A stretch of DNA of 64,000 bases from assembly GCF_003732225.1 (NCBI RefSeq), contig NZ_MOBJ01000007.1, forward strand, positions 329,408 to 393,407, read 5' to 3'. The DNA comes from Pseudomonas brassicacearum (lineage in GTDB: Bacteria; Pseudomonadota; Gammaproteobacteria; Pseudomonadales; Pseudomonadaceae). A program made the translations under genes and the position numbers. The notes beneath the pieces are model-generated. The model saw only the letters and a list, made by a program, of their open reading frames with translations, had not been told where the DNA came from and did no database searches. Shown piece after piece: positions 1 through 7,783 of this stretch. Positions within the stretch are counted from its first letter, which is position 1. Each line of letters opens with the position of its first letter.

Positions 1-702
1 TTTTTTCGTGGTGCGCAGGATTTGCTCGATGTCTTCGGGCACCTTCATGGGGTGATCTTCGAAGCGCTGGGTCGCGAAAATTTCCGAGAAGTCTTCGTCC
101 TTGGCCAGGTACAACCGCAGGTCAAGGGAATGCACATCGGCGACGCTGGTGAGGAAGCTGCTGTCCAGGTAGTTGGCGAGGACCAACTGATAGTCGACCC
201 CAGCCTGGGTTGTCTGGAAGGTCGAGACCAGGATGCCGGTGGACGCGCCCGTGACCTGAATGGTTTGCAGGACGGCTTTGGGCGCGGTGTTGATTTGCTC
301 GACGATGTCGTCGGTCACGGTACTGAACAGCACTTTGTGATCGCTGGTGCGCACCAGCGCCACGACGTCGATGCCCATGGCTTCGGCAATGTCGGCGCTG
401 AGGCGGTCCTGCCGGGCCGAGAGCCGGTCGTTGATCGGGCGGATGTGGCGCAGCAACAACTGGGCGACCCGCGTGTTTTCGCGGAGGATTTCCCGGACCT
501 CGTCTTCGACGATCTTGGTCGATTCCTGCAACCAGATCCGCACGTTGCTATCGAAGATCTGTGACAGCGTGGTGGCCGCCAGTTCCGCAGCGATCATGGT
601 AGGGATCACGCTGACCAGCCAGAACGCCAATACCAGCTTGCGTTGGACACTCCAGCGGGAGATGGCGAAGGGCAGGGCTTTACGGCGTCGGTCTTGTTTC
701 AT
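1..702 (-). CDS. Membrane sensor protein, N-terminal part (probable histidine kinase), cut by window edge
   Basis: The gene reads leftward from an ATG at 702 and runs off the window after 234 codons. The N-terminus is basic (MKQDRRRK), followed by a hydrophobic segment at about residues 22-45 and then a long polar region that looks like a periplasmic sensing domain. That layout fits a sensor kinase, but no catalytic domain lies inside the window, so the kinase call is inference; a chemoreceptor or diguanylate cyclase is also possible. Its ATG overlaps the stop of the upstream acyltransferase gene (TGATG), so translation is probably coupled and the sensor is the last visible gene of the sigma-54-type operon starting near 4850. 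Confidence 0.6.
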   Translation of the reverse strand, partial: MKQDRRRKALPFAISRWSVQRKLVLAFWLVSVIPTMIAAELAATTLSQIFDSNVRIWLQESTKIVEDEVREILRENTRVAQLLLRHIRPINDRLSARQDRLSADIAEAMGIDVVALVRTSDHKVLFSTVTDDIVEQINTAPKAVLQTIQVTGASTGILVSTFQTTQAGVDYQLVLANYLDSSFLTSVADVHSLDLRLYLAKDEDFSEIFATQRFEDHPMKVPEDIEQILRTTKK

Positions 703-1826
703 CAGGTTTCGCTTATCGCAGCAGCCATGGCAGGGTCGGACTTATCCGGTCGGACAAACAGTTTCACGAGTTTGAGCAAAGCGTTGAGCAGCGCGTTACG
801 GTGGTGAAAAAACAACGTATTGCCTTCGAACTTGCAGCCGAGCCGCAGCTTACTGGCATAACCAGCCTGGCCACACTCATACAGCGGGATTTTGTGTTGA
901 ATACAGTAGTCGACATTGGCCAGCCAGCTTCTGAAGTACAGGTTGTACTCGCGGGTCTGTTCCAGGTCGTGGGCAAAAAACTTGTCCACCAGTCGATGTT
1001 CATCCAGCAACACCAGATTGAACGCCACCAGTTGCTCGCCCACCCAATACAGCACGCACGCGGCGCGTTGGTCGAGGTGTTCGAGGATGTTGGTGAAGTA
1101 CTCTGCCGACAGTCGTTCGAACTCCAGTTCGCTGCGTGCCTGGGTGGCTTCATACAAGCGCATCATTTCTGGCAACACATCGTCGACCGAACGTCGCCAT
1201 TCGATCCGCGGACCCTGGGCCCGAAGTTTTCGGCGTAAATCCTTGCGGGTGGATTTTCCCAGCGTGCCGAGGTAGGCATCAAGAGACCCGAAAACGATCG
1301 GCAATATCGCACTCGGCAAACCGGGCATGGTTTGCAGCCCGGCCTTGTGGCAGACGTCAATCCATTGCTGATCGTGGCTGGGTGCATCCTTGACCGCCAA
1401 CAGGCCGATACCCGCCTGGTTGGCATCGTTACGGGCCAACGTCAGTAACTGACGCAACAGCGCCGGACGCTGCTCTTCGGTGATGTGGCTGGCGGTGCCT
1501 GCGTGGCATTGCTCGGTCACTGGCGATCCCAAGGCGTACAAGCGAATATCCAGCACACCCGGCAGCCATTGGCGCAAGCGCTGCGTGATGCGTTTGCCGA
1601 TGCCCTGCACCGTGGTGTCGAGCGAGTACTGGGTGGTAAACGCCGCCGCCGCGGCAATCAGCGTACTGCCTTCATAGAGTGCAAGGTAACGCCACTGGAA
1701 GTCGGTGACCCCAGCCTGTTCAACCGCCCGATAGTAATCCCAGTCCTCCAGTTCCCCGGGGAAACAGTCATTCCAGGCGCAACGTTCGATCGCCTCGATG
1801 GTTGAAAAGACTTGGGCGGTAATCAC
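702..1826 (-). CDS. FemAB/GNAT-type acyltransferase (BioF2-like, Acetyltransf_6)
   Basis: A 374-residue protein. The second half has the features of the Acetyltransf_6 branch of the GNAT superfamily: a KSTRKDLRRK segment near residue 190, then a strand-rich core (LVAFNLVLLD) and a C-terminal GYASKLRLGCKFEG stretch typical of FemAB/CelD-like acyl or aminoacyl transferases. The donor and acceptor cannot be read from sequence. The start is a GTG at 1826 with an AAGGA ribosome site about six bases upstream; it lies 14 bases after the hydrolase stop. With a PLP aminotransferase and a phosphatase upstream, it may acylate an amino group made by the aminotransferase, which is inference. Confidence 0.8.
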   Translation of the reverse strand: MITAQVFSTIEAIERCAWNDCFPGELEDWDYYRAVEQAGVTDFQWRYLALYEGSTLIAAAAAFTTQYSLDTTVQGIGKRITQRLRQWLPGVLDIRLYALGSPVTEQCHAGTASHITEEQRPALLRQLLTLARNDANQAGIGLLAVKDAPSHDQQWIDVCHKAGLQTMPGLPSAILPIVFGSLDAYLGTLGKSTRKDLRRKLRAQGPRIEWRRSVDDVLPEMMRLYEATQARSELEFERLSAEYFTNILEHLDQRAACVLYWVGEQLVAFNLVLLDEHRLVDKFFAHDLEQTREYNLYFRSWLANVDYCIQHKIPLYECGQAGYASKLRLGCKFEGNTLFFHHRNALLNALLKLVKLFVRPDKSDPAMAAAISET

Positions 1827-1840
1827 GTCTTGTCCTTAAG

Positions 1841-2704
1841 CTACGCCAGTTGTCGATACTCTTCACGCTCGCTTGGCTTCATGGAGAGTTGTTGGACGAA
1901 GTCCGCGCTCAACTCCACGACGCGTCGGTATTCCAGGTCGACGGTGATCATGTGATAGCAGTTGTCCAGCATGACCTTGGTGACCGGGCCGCCAAGATGG
2001 CGTTCGACGTAATCGGCGTTCCAGCGGCTGGTGATGTCGTCCTCGATGGAGTGCAGTACCAGGGCGGGTGTCTTGATCGACGGCATGCGCTTCTTGACCA
2101 CCGCATTCATCCGGTGCAATTCGCGCACGGTCACGCCTTCCATGGTCAACAGACCGGCATTGCTGCTTTCGCCTTCCTTCATCTGACGTTCGACGATCGC
2201 CCGCAGACGCTCGTTCTTGATGCCATAGGGCGGCGATTCTTCGAAGCTGCAGATGTTCACGCCGAATGGGATCTTCATCAACAAGGGGGTCAGGAACGCC
2301 AGTTTGTGGATGTTCCAGCCGTCGTAGCGCAGGGTGGTTGAATACATCAGCAGGCCGGCGACCTGTCCTGGATGCTCGGACGCGACATACATGGACATGA
2401 CCGCGCCCATGGACAGACCGCCGACGAACACCTGTTCGTGCCGCTGGCGTATGCCCACGAATGTCTTGCGTACACCTTCATACCAGTCCTGCCAGCCGGT
2501 GGCTTGCAGGTCGGCGTTGTCACCGCAGTGCCCGGCCAGGGTTGGCACGTACACCGTGCAACCCGATTTGGCCAGGCCGATGGCAACCCGACGCAACTCC
2601 GTCGGGGTGCCGGTCAGGCCGTGGATCAACAACACCGCGACCTCGCCACTGCCGAGAACGAAACCGGTACTGCCTTCGCCGAGATCGATCTCTGTTTGAT
2701 TCAT
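1841..2704 (-). CDS. Alpha/beta hydrolase (carboxylesterase/monoacylglycerol-lipase-like)
   Basis: A 287-residue serine hydrolase without a signal peptide, so cytoplasmic. The oxyanion region LLIHGLTGTP is at residues 25-34, the nucleophile elbow GLSMG places the catalytic serine at 98, the acid is Asp222 or Asp223 (SIEDD) and the histidine is His251 (NCYHM). This spacing matches Est30-type carboxylesterases and related monoacylglycerol lipases. Its ATG overlaps the aminotransferase stop (ATGA), showing translational coupling. In the operon it could release a product from a thioester or ester, or hydrolyse an acylated intermediate; the substrate is unknown. Confidence 0.85.
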   Translation of the reverse strand: MNQTEIDLGEGSTGFVLGSGEVAVLLIHGLTGTPTELRRVAIGLAKSGCTVYVPTLAGHCGDNADLQATGWQDWYEGVRKTFVGIRQRHEQVFVGGLSMGAVMSMYVASEHPGQVAGLLMYSTTLRYDGWNIHKLAFLTPLLMKIPFGVNICSFEESPPYGIKNERLRAIVERQMKEGESSNAGLLTMEGVTVRELHRMNAVVKKRMPSIKTPALVLHSIEDDITSRWNADYVERHLGGPVTKVMLDNCYHMITVDLEYRRVVELSADFVQQLSMKPSEREEYRQLA

Positions 2705-4095
2705 CGTTTCATGGCCCGATCAAGCAGGCGGTCGAGCAGGGCGATGCCCAGATCGATTTCCGCGTAGCTGATTTCCAGCGACGGGGCCAGGGTGATGACG
2801 TTCTTGTAGTAGCCGCCCACATCGAGAATCAGGCCCAGACGCTTGCCGTCGATTTCGATGTCGCCCTTCATGCCTTCATCAACCATGAAGTCCAGAGTGG
2901 CCTTGTCCGGAGTGAAGCCGTCCGGGCCGCAGATTTCGCAGCGCAGAGCCAGGCCCAGGCCGTCGACGTCGCCGATGATCGGGTAGCGTTTCTGCAGGTC
3001 CTGCAAACCGTCCAGGAAGTATTTGCCCTTGGCCATGACCATCGAGCCGTAGTCGACTTCGTGGGTCATCTTGAACATTTCCAGACCGACCGCAGTACCC
3101 AGCGGGTTGGAAGCGAAGGTGGAGTGAGTCGAACCTGGCGGGAACACCTTAGGGTTGATCAGCTCTTCGCGAGCCCAGATACCGCCCAGTGGGTTGAGGC
3201 CGTTGGTCAGCGCCTTACCGAAGACGATCACGTCCGGTTTGACGTCGAAGTGTTCGATCGACCACAGCTTGCCGGTACGCCAGAAACCCATCTGGATTTC
3301 GTCGACGACCATCAGGATGCCGTGCTGATCCAGCACTTGCTTGAGCTCGCTGTAGAAGTTCATCGGCGGGATCACGTAGCCGCCGGTGCCCTGGATTGGC
3401 TCGACGTAGAAGGCTGCGTATTCGCTCTGGCCGACTTTAGGGTCCCAGACGCCGTTGTATTCGGTTTCGAACAGACGGGCGAACTGCTGCACGCAATGGC
3501 TGCCGTATTCTTCCTTGGTCATGCCTTTCGGGCCACGGAAGTGGTACGGGAACGGGATGAAGTTGGCACGCTCACCGAAGTGACCGTAGCGGCGACGGTA
3601 GCGGTAGCTCGAGGTGATCGACGAGGCGCCGAGGGTACGGCCGTGGTAGCCGCCTTCGAAGGCGAACATCAGGCTCTTGCCGTTGGTGGCGTTACGGACC
3701 ACTTTCAACGAGTCTTCGATGGACTGCGAACCGCCGACGTTGAAGTGCACGCGACCGTCGAGGCCGAACTTGTTCTTGGCGTCGACCGCGATCATTTCCG
3801 ACAGCTCGATCTTGCCTTTGTGCAGGTACTGGCTGGCGATTTGCGGCAGGGTGTCGATCTGTTGTTTCAGGGCGTTGTTCAGACGCGGGTTGGCGTAACC
3901 GAAGTTGACCGCCGAGTACCACATTTGCAGGTCGAGGTAAGCCTGATCTTCGGTGTCCCAGACGTAGGAGCCTTCGCAACGGCTGAAAATACGCGGCGGA
4001 TCGATGTAGTGAACGGTGTCGCCGTAGGAGCAGTACTTGGCTTCTTTGTCCAGAAGGATCTGGTCTTCTGCGGTAGCAATTCGGATATCAGACAT
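2701..4095 (-). CDS. Class III PLP-dependent aminotransferase
   Basis: A 464-residue class III (omega-type) aminotransferase. The PLP-phosphate region GGSQSIEDS is at 121-129, a GGYHGRT motif is near 148-154, the pyridine-nitrogen aspartate is Asp265 (VVDEIQMGF) and the Schiff-base lysine is Lys294 (VFGKALTNG). The arginine-containing RTG after the aspartate motif is also present. The start MSDIRIA at 4095 is preferred over longer in-frame starts because those lie wholly inside the phosphatase gene, and AGGAA lies about 14 bases upstream. It overlaps the phosphatase stop by eight bases. The substrate is unknown; the family includes enzymes for ornithine, diaminobutyrate, taurine and amino alcohols. 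Confidence 0.88.
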   Translation of the reverse strand: MSDIRIATAEDQILLDKEAKYCSYGDTVHYIDPPRIFSRCEGSYVWDTEDQAYLDLQMWYSAVNFGYANPRLNNALKQQIDTLPQIASQYLHKGKIELSEMIAVDAKNKFGLDGRVHFNVGGSQSIEDSLKVVRNATNGKSLMFAFEGGYHGRTLGASSITSSYRYRRRYGHFGERANFIPFPYHFRGPKGMTKEEYGSHCVQQFARLFETEYNGVWDPKVGQSEYAAFYVEPIQGTGGYVIPPMNFYSELKQVLDQHGILMVVDEIQMGFWRTGKLWSIEHFDVKPDVIVFGKALTNGLNPLGGIWAREELINPKVFPPGSTHSTFASNPLGTAVGLEMFKMTHEVDYGSMVMAKGKYFLDGLQDLQKRYPIIGDVDGLGLALRCEICGPDGFTPDKATLDFMVDEGMKGDIEIDGKRLGLILDVGGYYKNVITLAPSLEISYAEIDLGIALLDRLLDRAMKR

Positions 4096-4810
4096 GGTGG
4101 AAGAGTTCCTGATTGTGTAGCGAGAGTTCAGAAGAGGTTTCAAGCGCGAAGGCAGTGGCGTTGGCGGCGTTGCCGGCAGGCAGTTTGGCCAGCAAGGCCG
4201 GAAGTTCGGCGAAGCTGTCGAAACGGGCGTAGGCAATGCCATTGCGTTCGCAATGTTCGGCCAGGCGGTCCTTGGCGAATACGAAGTCGGCGGTGGACGC
4301 CACGCACATGTCGGACTGGCCGTCGCCGATTACCAGCACGCGTTTGCTGCTGGGCGTGGACTTGCATTTGCAGTTGCCGGAGGCCGCACGGCAGGCGTCG
4401 CTCGAATACGGAAAGTCGATGCGCCAGCTGTTGTGGTCGACCTGACGCAGGCGGTTGGCGAGGATCGGCAGGAGGCTGACGTAGTTGCGCGCCAGAATCC
4501 GCGCGATGCCTTGCTCGATGCCGTCACTGACCACTTCGATGGAGGCGCCCAGACCGACCACGTGGTCGACAAAGTCCGGGAAGTCGGCATCGATTTCGAC
4601 ACTGTCGAAGAACCCGAGCAGTTCGTTGGGTGTTGCCTTGACCAGCGATAGCTGGCGACTGAGGCATTCACGCGAACCGATAGCACCGCTCAGCCACTCG
4701 TCCTCGATCGCTTCCCAGCTCGGGTCGGCGAAACGTTGGAGGATGCTGTCGATCACGTCGGTGCGGGTGATGGTCCCGTCGAAATCACACACGATATGCC
4801 AGTCAATCAT
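4088..4810 (-). CDS. HAD-IB phosphatase, MtnX/phosphoserine-phosphatase-like
   Basis: A 240-residue HAD-superfamily phosphatase and first gene of the operon. Motif I is CDFDGTIT with nucleophile Asp9 and Asp11; a VSDG motif II follows near residue 114 and the late acidic motif is GDGQSDMC. A short Cys-rich insertion (GNCKCK) before the last motif is typical of the MtnX-like branch. The start at 4810 (MIDWHIV) is chosen because AGG sits eight bases upstream; an ATG at 4816 is too close to that site. It probably dephosphorylates a small phosphorylated metabolite that is then handled by the co-translated aminotransferase. A methionine salvage role is not supported by neighbours. Confidence 0.82.
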   Translation of the reverse strand: MIDWHIVCDFDGTITRTDVIDSILQRFADPSWEAIEDEWLSGAIGSRECLSRQLSLVKATPNELLGFFDSVEIDADFPDFVDHVVGLGASIEVVSDGIEQGIARILARNYVSLLPILANRLRQVDHNSWRIDFPYSSDACRAASGNCKCKSTPSSKRVLVIGDGQSDMCVASTADFVFAKDRLAEHCERNGIAYARFDSFAELPALLAKLPAGNAANATAFALETSSELSLHNQELFHHV

Positions 4811-4818
4811 CTGCATTA

Positions 4819-4897
4819 CCTATAGGACAGGGGCGCGCTGTTGCGCTTGCAACGGGGTAGAGCAGGGATTGTGCCAAGTTGTTTCAGATCCTATAGG
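4819..4897. repeat. Two copies of the palindrome CCTATAGG flanking the sigma-54 promoter
   Basis: The 8-bp palindrome CCTATAGG occurs at 4819-4826 and again at 4890-4897, 71 bases apart, one on each side of the sigma-54 promoter. The right copy lies in the divergent mipA-like upstream region. It may be an operator pair or chance. Confidence 0.35.
4861..4876 (-). promoter_or_regulatory. Sigma-54 (RpoN) promoter of the HAD-aminotransferase operon
   Basis: Read on the minus strand the site is TGGCACAATCCCTGCT, with the invariant GG and GC separated by ten bases. It differs from TGGCAC-N5-TTGCW at only one of the listed positions. Transcription would start near 4850, about 40 bases before the phosphatase ATG. 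An RpoN promoter implies an NtrC-type activator, which would fit a two-component regulator beyond the left edge next to the sensor gene. Confidence 0.72.
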
Positions 4898-5037
4898 CTG
4901 GGGCTCTGAGGTATGCTGTGCGGGATATGTGTCCGCGAAGCTACAATTTTTGTAGGTCGCTACAAACAACATGAGTGCTTGCGCAGGAAAATCGGCCCGG
5001 GAGTTGATGCGCGCCTGCACTGCCAAGGAATTGCTCT

Positions 5038-5808
5038 ATGTTCAGGATTACCTCTGCTGTATTCGCTGCCTTGCTGGGCCTTGGCGGGTTTTGCGCCACC
5101 GCGCAGGCGACCGGAATTACCGGTGAGGCAGGTCTCGGCATGAGCAATCAGCCCTATGACCCCACGGGTAGTCGTTATGAAACCGTGCCGGTGCCTTACT
5201 TCGATCTGGACTGGGGCGATGTCAGCCTCAGCACCGACGACGGTTTGACCTGGAGCGCCTTGAAAACCAATGGTTTCAGTGCCGGGCCGTTTATCAACTA
5301 CATTCCGGGACGCAACTCCAATGGCACGCTGCGGGGCCTGCACAATGTGTCGGCCATGGGCGAGGCCGGTGGCTTCGTTCAGTACAGCCCGGCTGATTTC
5401 TGGCGAATTTTCGCTTTCGTCGGCCATACCGTGGGGGCTAATCGCGGCCAGGGTGGTGTGCTCGGTCGTGTGGGCGGGGAAGTGGGTTATCCGCTGGGGC
5501 TGGGGATCATTGGCAGTAGCGAACTGGCCGCGAATTTTGCCGATGGCCGGCAGACTCAGACGTTCTTTGGCGTTTCCAACAAAGACGCCCGGGATTCGGA
5601 GTTCCGTCCGTACAAGGCCAGTGGCGGCTTGCAGAATGTGGCGTTGACCCAGAACTTCGAGTTCCCGCTGGCAGCAAAGTGGTCGTTGGTGACCAGTGCC
5701 AGTTGGAAGCACCTGACCAACTCGGCGGCGGACAGCACCATCGTCAAGCAAGAAGGCCGCGTGAACCAGGGCGAAGTACAGGCGGCGATCAGCTACAAAT
5801 TCAATTGA
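5038..5808 (+). CDS. MipA/OmpV family outer-membrane protein
   Basis: A 256-residue protein with a signal peptide (hydrophobic residues 5-20, cleavage after AQA near residue 24). The mature part alternates aromatic and glycine-rich strands and ends with YKFN, as in outer-membrane beta-barrels. The overall pattern matches MipA/OmpV proteins, which include scaffold and adhesin-like porins. An AAGGA ribosome site lies seven bases before the ATG. It is divergent from the sigma-54-type operon and shares its 220-bp control region, so joint regulation is possible. The specific substrate or partner is unknown. Confidence 0.82.
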   Translation: MFRITSAVFAALLGLGGFCATAQATGITGEAGLGMSNQPYDPTGSRYETVPVPYFDLDWGDVSLSTDDGLTWSALKTNGFSAGPFINYIPGRNSNGTLRGLHNVSAMGEAGGFVQYSPADFWRIFAFVGHTVGANRGQGGVLGRVGGEVGYPLGLGIIGSSELAANFADGRQTQTFFGVSNKDARDSEFRPYKASGGLQNVALTQNFEFPLAAKWSLVTSASWKHLTNSAADSTIVKQEGRVNQGEVQAAISYKFN

Positions 5809-5825
5809 CCTGAGCGCAGATCCCC

Positions 5826-5956
5826 GTAGCAGCTGGCGTAGCCTGCGTTCGGCTGCGCAGCAGTCGCAATCAAGTAACCCTCGGTATTTCTGGAAGCGCC
5901 GGGTGGCCGGTTTTACGACTGCTACGCAGCCGAACGCAGCCTTCGGCAGCTGCTAC
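5826..5956. repeat. REP doublet, family A (GTAGCAGCTGGCG...GCAGCAGTCG type)
   Basis: Two inverted copies of a roughly 40-bp element starting GTAGCAGCTGGC and containing TGCGTTCGGCTGCG flank a 50-bp spacer, forming a large cruciform or hairpin. The same element recurs near 44388, 57352 and 62886. Confidence 0.85.
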
Positions 5957-6017
5957 AGGTAAGTTTGGTCTGCTGTTTGCAATAGTCGTGGAGAACTCAA
6001 TATTTCAGGAGTGCTTC

Positions 6018-6884
6018 ATGGCTCGTCCCGCGTATCGTTTCCTCGCCTATTCGCTGTGGGATCTGGTCCCGATCGCGCTCGGTGTGGCTCATCTGGCGTT
6101 TGTTTTGTGGTTGGTGCTGACCTTCCATGACCTGTCGTGGTGGGCCATCGTGCCGCTGGCACTGGTCTACGCCGTCAGCCTGTCGTGGAGCATCAACAGC
6201 ATTTCCCACAACCAGATCCACAACCCGTACTTCACCATTGCCTGGATGAACCGGGCGTTCGACTTGTTGCTGTCGGTGACCATCGGGTTCTCGCAAACGC
6301 TGTACCGCGACATCCATAACCGCCATCACCGTGGCAACTCCGATCTGCCGGACGCCAATGGCAAGACCGTCGATCCGCTGTCGATCTACCTGCGCGGCAA
6401 GGACGGACAACCCGAAAACCCTTGGTCATACACTTTTCTCAGCTTTTTCCGCGATGATCCCAAGCCGTTCTACGAAGAAATGCAGCGCAAGCGGCCCAGC
6501 GATGCGCGTTGGGTCAAGGTCGAGATTTATGTGACGGTGGCGGCATATGTGGCGCTGGCGTTCTACGACTGGCATGCGGTGCTGCTGTTGTTGCCGTTCT
6601 GGTATCTCGGTCAGGCGTTGTCTTCGCTCAACGGGTATTACGAGCATTTTGGCGGCAATCCGGACTTGCCGATTGCCTGGGGCGTGAGCAGCTACAGCGT
6701 GCTCTACAACCTGATCTGGATGAACAACGGCTATCACGCCGAGCATCATTACCGGCCGAAAATGCACTGGACCCAGGTCAAGGCATTCCACCGCGAAATT
6801 GCCGAACAGCAACGAGCGGCGGGGGTGAAGGTGATTGCGCTGTCACACGGTTTGGGCTTCCTGACGGCCCACCATAAGCGCTGA
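6018..6884 (+). CDS. Membrane fatty acid desaturase family protein
   Basis: A 288-residue integral membrane di-iron enzyme. The three histidine boxes are visible: SHNQIHN near residue 66, HNRHHRG near 100 and AEHHYRPKMHW near 245. Hydrophobic segments precede the first box (about 8-55), and further membrane spans lie at about 165-205. The family introduces double bonds into lipid acyl chains or hydroxylates hydrophobic substrates. The start at 6018 (MARPAY) has AGGAG six bases upstream; an in-frame ATG at 5988 lacks such a site. It stands alone between two repeat elements, so its substrate cannot be inferred from context. Confidence 0.87.
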   Translation: MARPAYRFLAYSLWDLVPIALGVAHLAFVLWLVLTFHDLSWWAIVPLALVYAVSLSWSINSISHNQIHNPYFTIAWMNRAFDLLLSVTIGFSQTLYRDIHNRHHRGNSDLPDANGKTVDPLSIYLRGKDGQPENPWSYTFLSFFRDDPKPFYEEMQRKRPSDARWVKVEIYVTVAAYVALAFYDWHAVLLLLPFWYLGQALSSLNGYYEHFGGNPDLPIAWGVSSYSVLYNLIWMNNGYHAEHHYRPKMHWTQVKAFHREIAEQQRAAGVKVIALSHGLGFLTAHHKR

Positions 6885-6887
6885 CCT

Positions 6888-6977
6888 TGTGGGAGCGTGG
6901 CTTGCCCGCGAAGAACGATAACGCGTAATGCCTGAAAAACCGCGGTGTTCGCTTCGCGGGCAAGCCACGCTCCCACA
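6888..6977. repeat. REPIN, family B variant (GTGGGAGCGTGGCTTGCCCGCG)
   Basis: Two inverted arms of about 26 bp, TGTGGGAGCGTGGCTTGCCC and its complement, are separated by about 38 bases. This variant has GTGGCTTGCCC where the other family B copies in the window have GAGCTTGCTC. It lies between convergent genes. Confidence 0.88.
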
Positions 6978-6993
6978 TGGAATAGCGTTGTAT

Positions 6994-7377
6994 TCAGGTT
7001 TCTTCGCCTTCAGCCAGTAACGCAATCCCGCCCATGATCACTGCCACGCCCAACCAGTGCAGCAGGCTGATCTGTTCGCCGAGGCCGAGCCACGAGCCGA
7101 GCAGTACGCCGACAAATACCAGCGAACTCAGCGGAAACGCCAGCGACAGGCTGCTGCGTCGCAATATCAACATCCAGACGAAGAATGCCCCGATGTAGCA
7201 GGCGATGGCCGTCAGCACCCCAGGATTACCGGCCACGGCTGCCAGCCATTGGAGGTTGAAGTCCATCTGCCCCAGTTGATCACCACCCACTTTGGTCGCG
7301 ATCTGACCGCTACTTTCAAAACCGATCAGCAGCATCCACAGCACAACGGTGCCCAGACGCCCGTGCAGCCAACCCAT
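6994..7377 (-). CDS. Small four-helix SMR/EamA-like transporter subunit (second of pair)
   Basis: A 127-residue protein with four predicted membrane helices and almost no loops. Helix 1 carries GFESSGQIATKVG, with an acidic residue followed by a G/S-Q-x-x-x-K pattern like the SMR family, where this glutamate couples substrate to protons. The start at 7377 (MGWLHG) has AAGGA seven bases upstream; longer starts overlap the partner gene. It lies 31 bases after the first SMR-like gene, so the two probably form a heterodimer as in MdtIJ or ArnEF. The substrate is unknown; polyamine or guanidino-compound export is suggested by the ureohydrolase-like neighbour. Confidence 0.75.
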   Translation of the reverse strand: MGWLHGRLGTVVLWMLLIGFESSGQIATKVGGDQLGQMDFNLQWLAAVAGNPGVLTAIACYIGAFFVWMLILRRSSLSLAFPLSSLVFVGVLLGSWLGLGEQISLLHWLGVAVIMGGIALLAEGEET

Positions 7378-7408
7378 AGTGCTGTTCCTTTCCATCATCG
7401 ATTGAGCT

Positions 7409-7783
7409 TCAGGCATGGGCGACACACACGAGCATCACGCCCGCCGTAATCACCACGGTGCCGAGCCAGCGCCGGCGGCTGACGGTTTCACCCAGCACCA
7501 CTTTGCCCGCCAGTACGACGCCGCAGTAAGCCAGTGCCGCCGCCGGAAACAACAGGCTCAGCGGCGCGCGGGACAAGGCTTCGAGCCAGACAAAGAACTC
7601 GATTGCGTAGGCGCCGATCCCACACCAGAGCAACGGCGCATTGAACACCTGGCCCCAGAACGCATTCAGCCGGAAGCCGCCTTCGAGCTCGGGCAAACGA
7701 TCCAGACCCAGCTTGAAACAGAGCTGCCCGATGACGTCGAGGAGAATCGAAAACGCCACCAGTAACACCACGGTCAAATTCAC
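7409..7783 (-). CDS. Small four-helix SMR/EamA-like transporter subunit (first of pair)
   Basis: A 124-residue four-helix protein starting at a GTG at 7783 that overlaps the stop of the ureohydrolase-like gene (GTGA), with GAGGAG eight bases upstream. Helix 1 contains LLDVIGQLCFKLG, where aspartate takes the place of the usual SMR glutamate; VIGQLCFK resembles the ArnE subfamily. With the following gene it likely forms a paired membrane carrier in which each subunit supplies one acidic residue (Asp here, Glu in the partner). The substrate is not known. Confidence 0.75.
   Translation of the reverse strand: MNLTVVLLVAFSILLDVIGQLCFKLGLDRLPELEGGFRLNAFWGQVFNAPLLWCGIGAYAIEFFVWLEALSRAPLSLLFPAAALAYCGVVLAGKVVLGETVSRRRWLGTVVITAGVMLVCVAHA

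Noticed and set aside
2461..4479. A very long plus-strand reading frame (672 codons) over the aminotransferase and hydrolase genes
   Set aside because: It is a shadow of the real minus-strand genes in high-GC DNA; it has no ribosome site, no family pattern and is full of low-complexity His/Asp/Val.
7052..7449. A plus-strand frame over the SMR-like genes
   Set aside because: Shadow of the coupled minus-strand genes.
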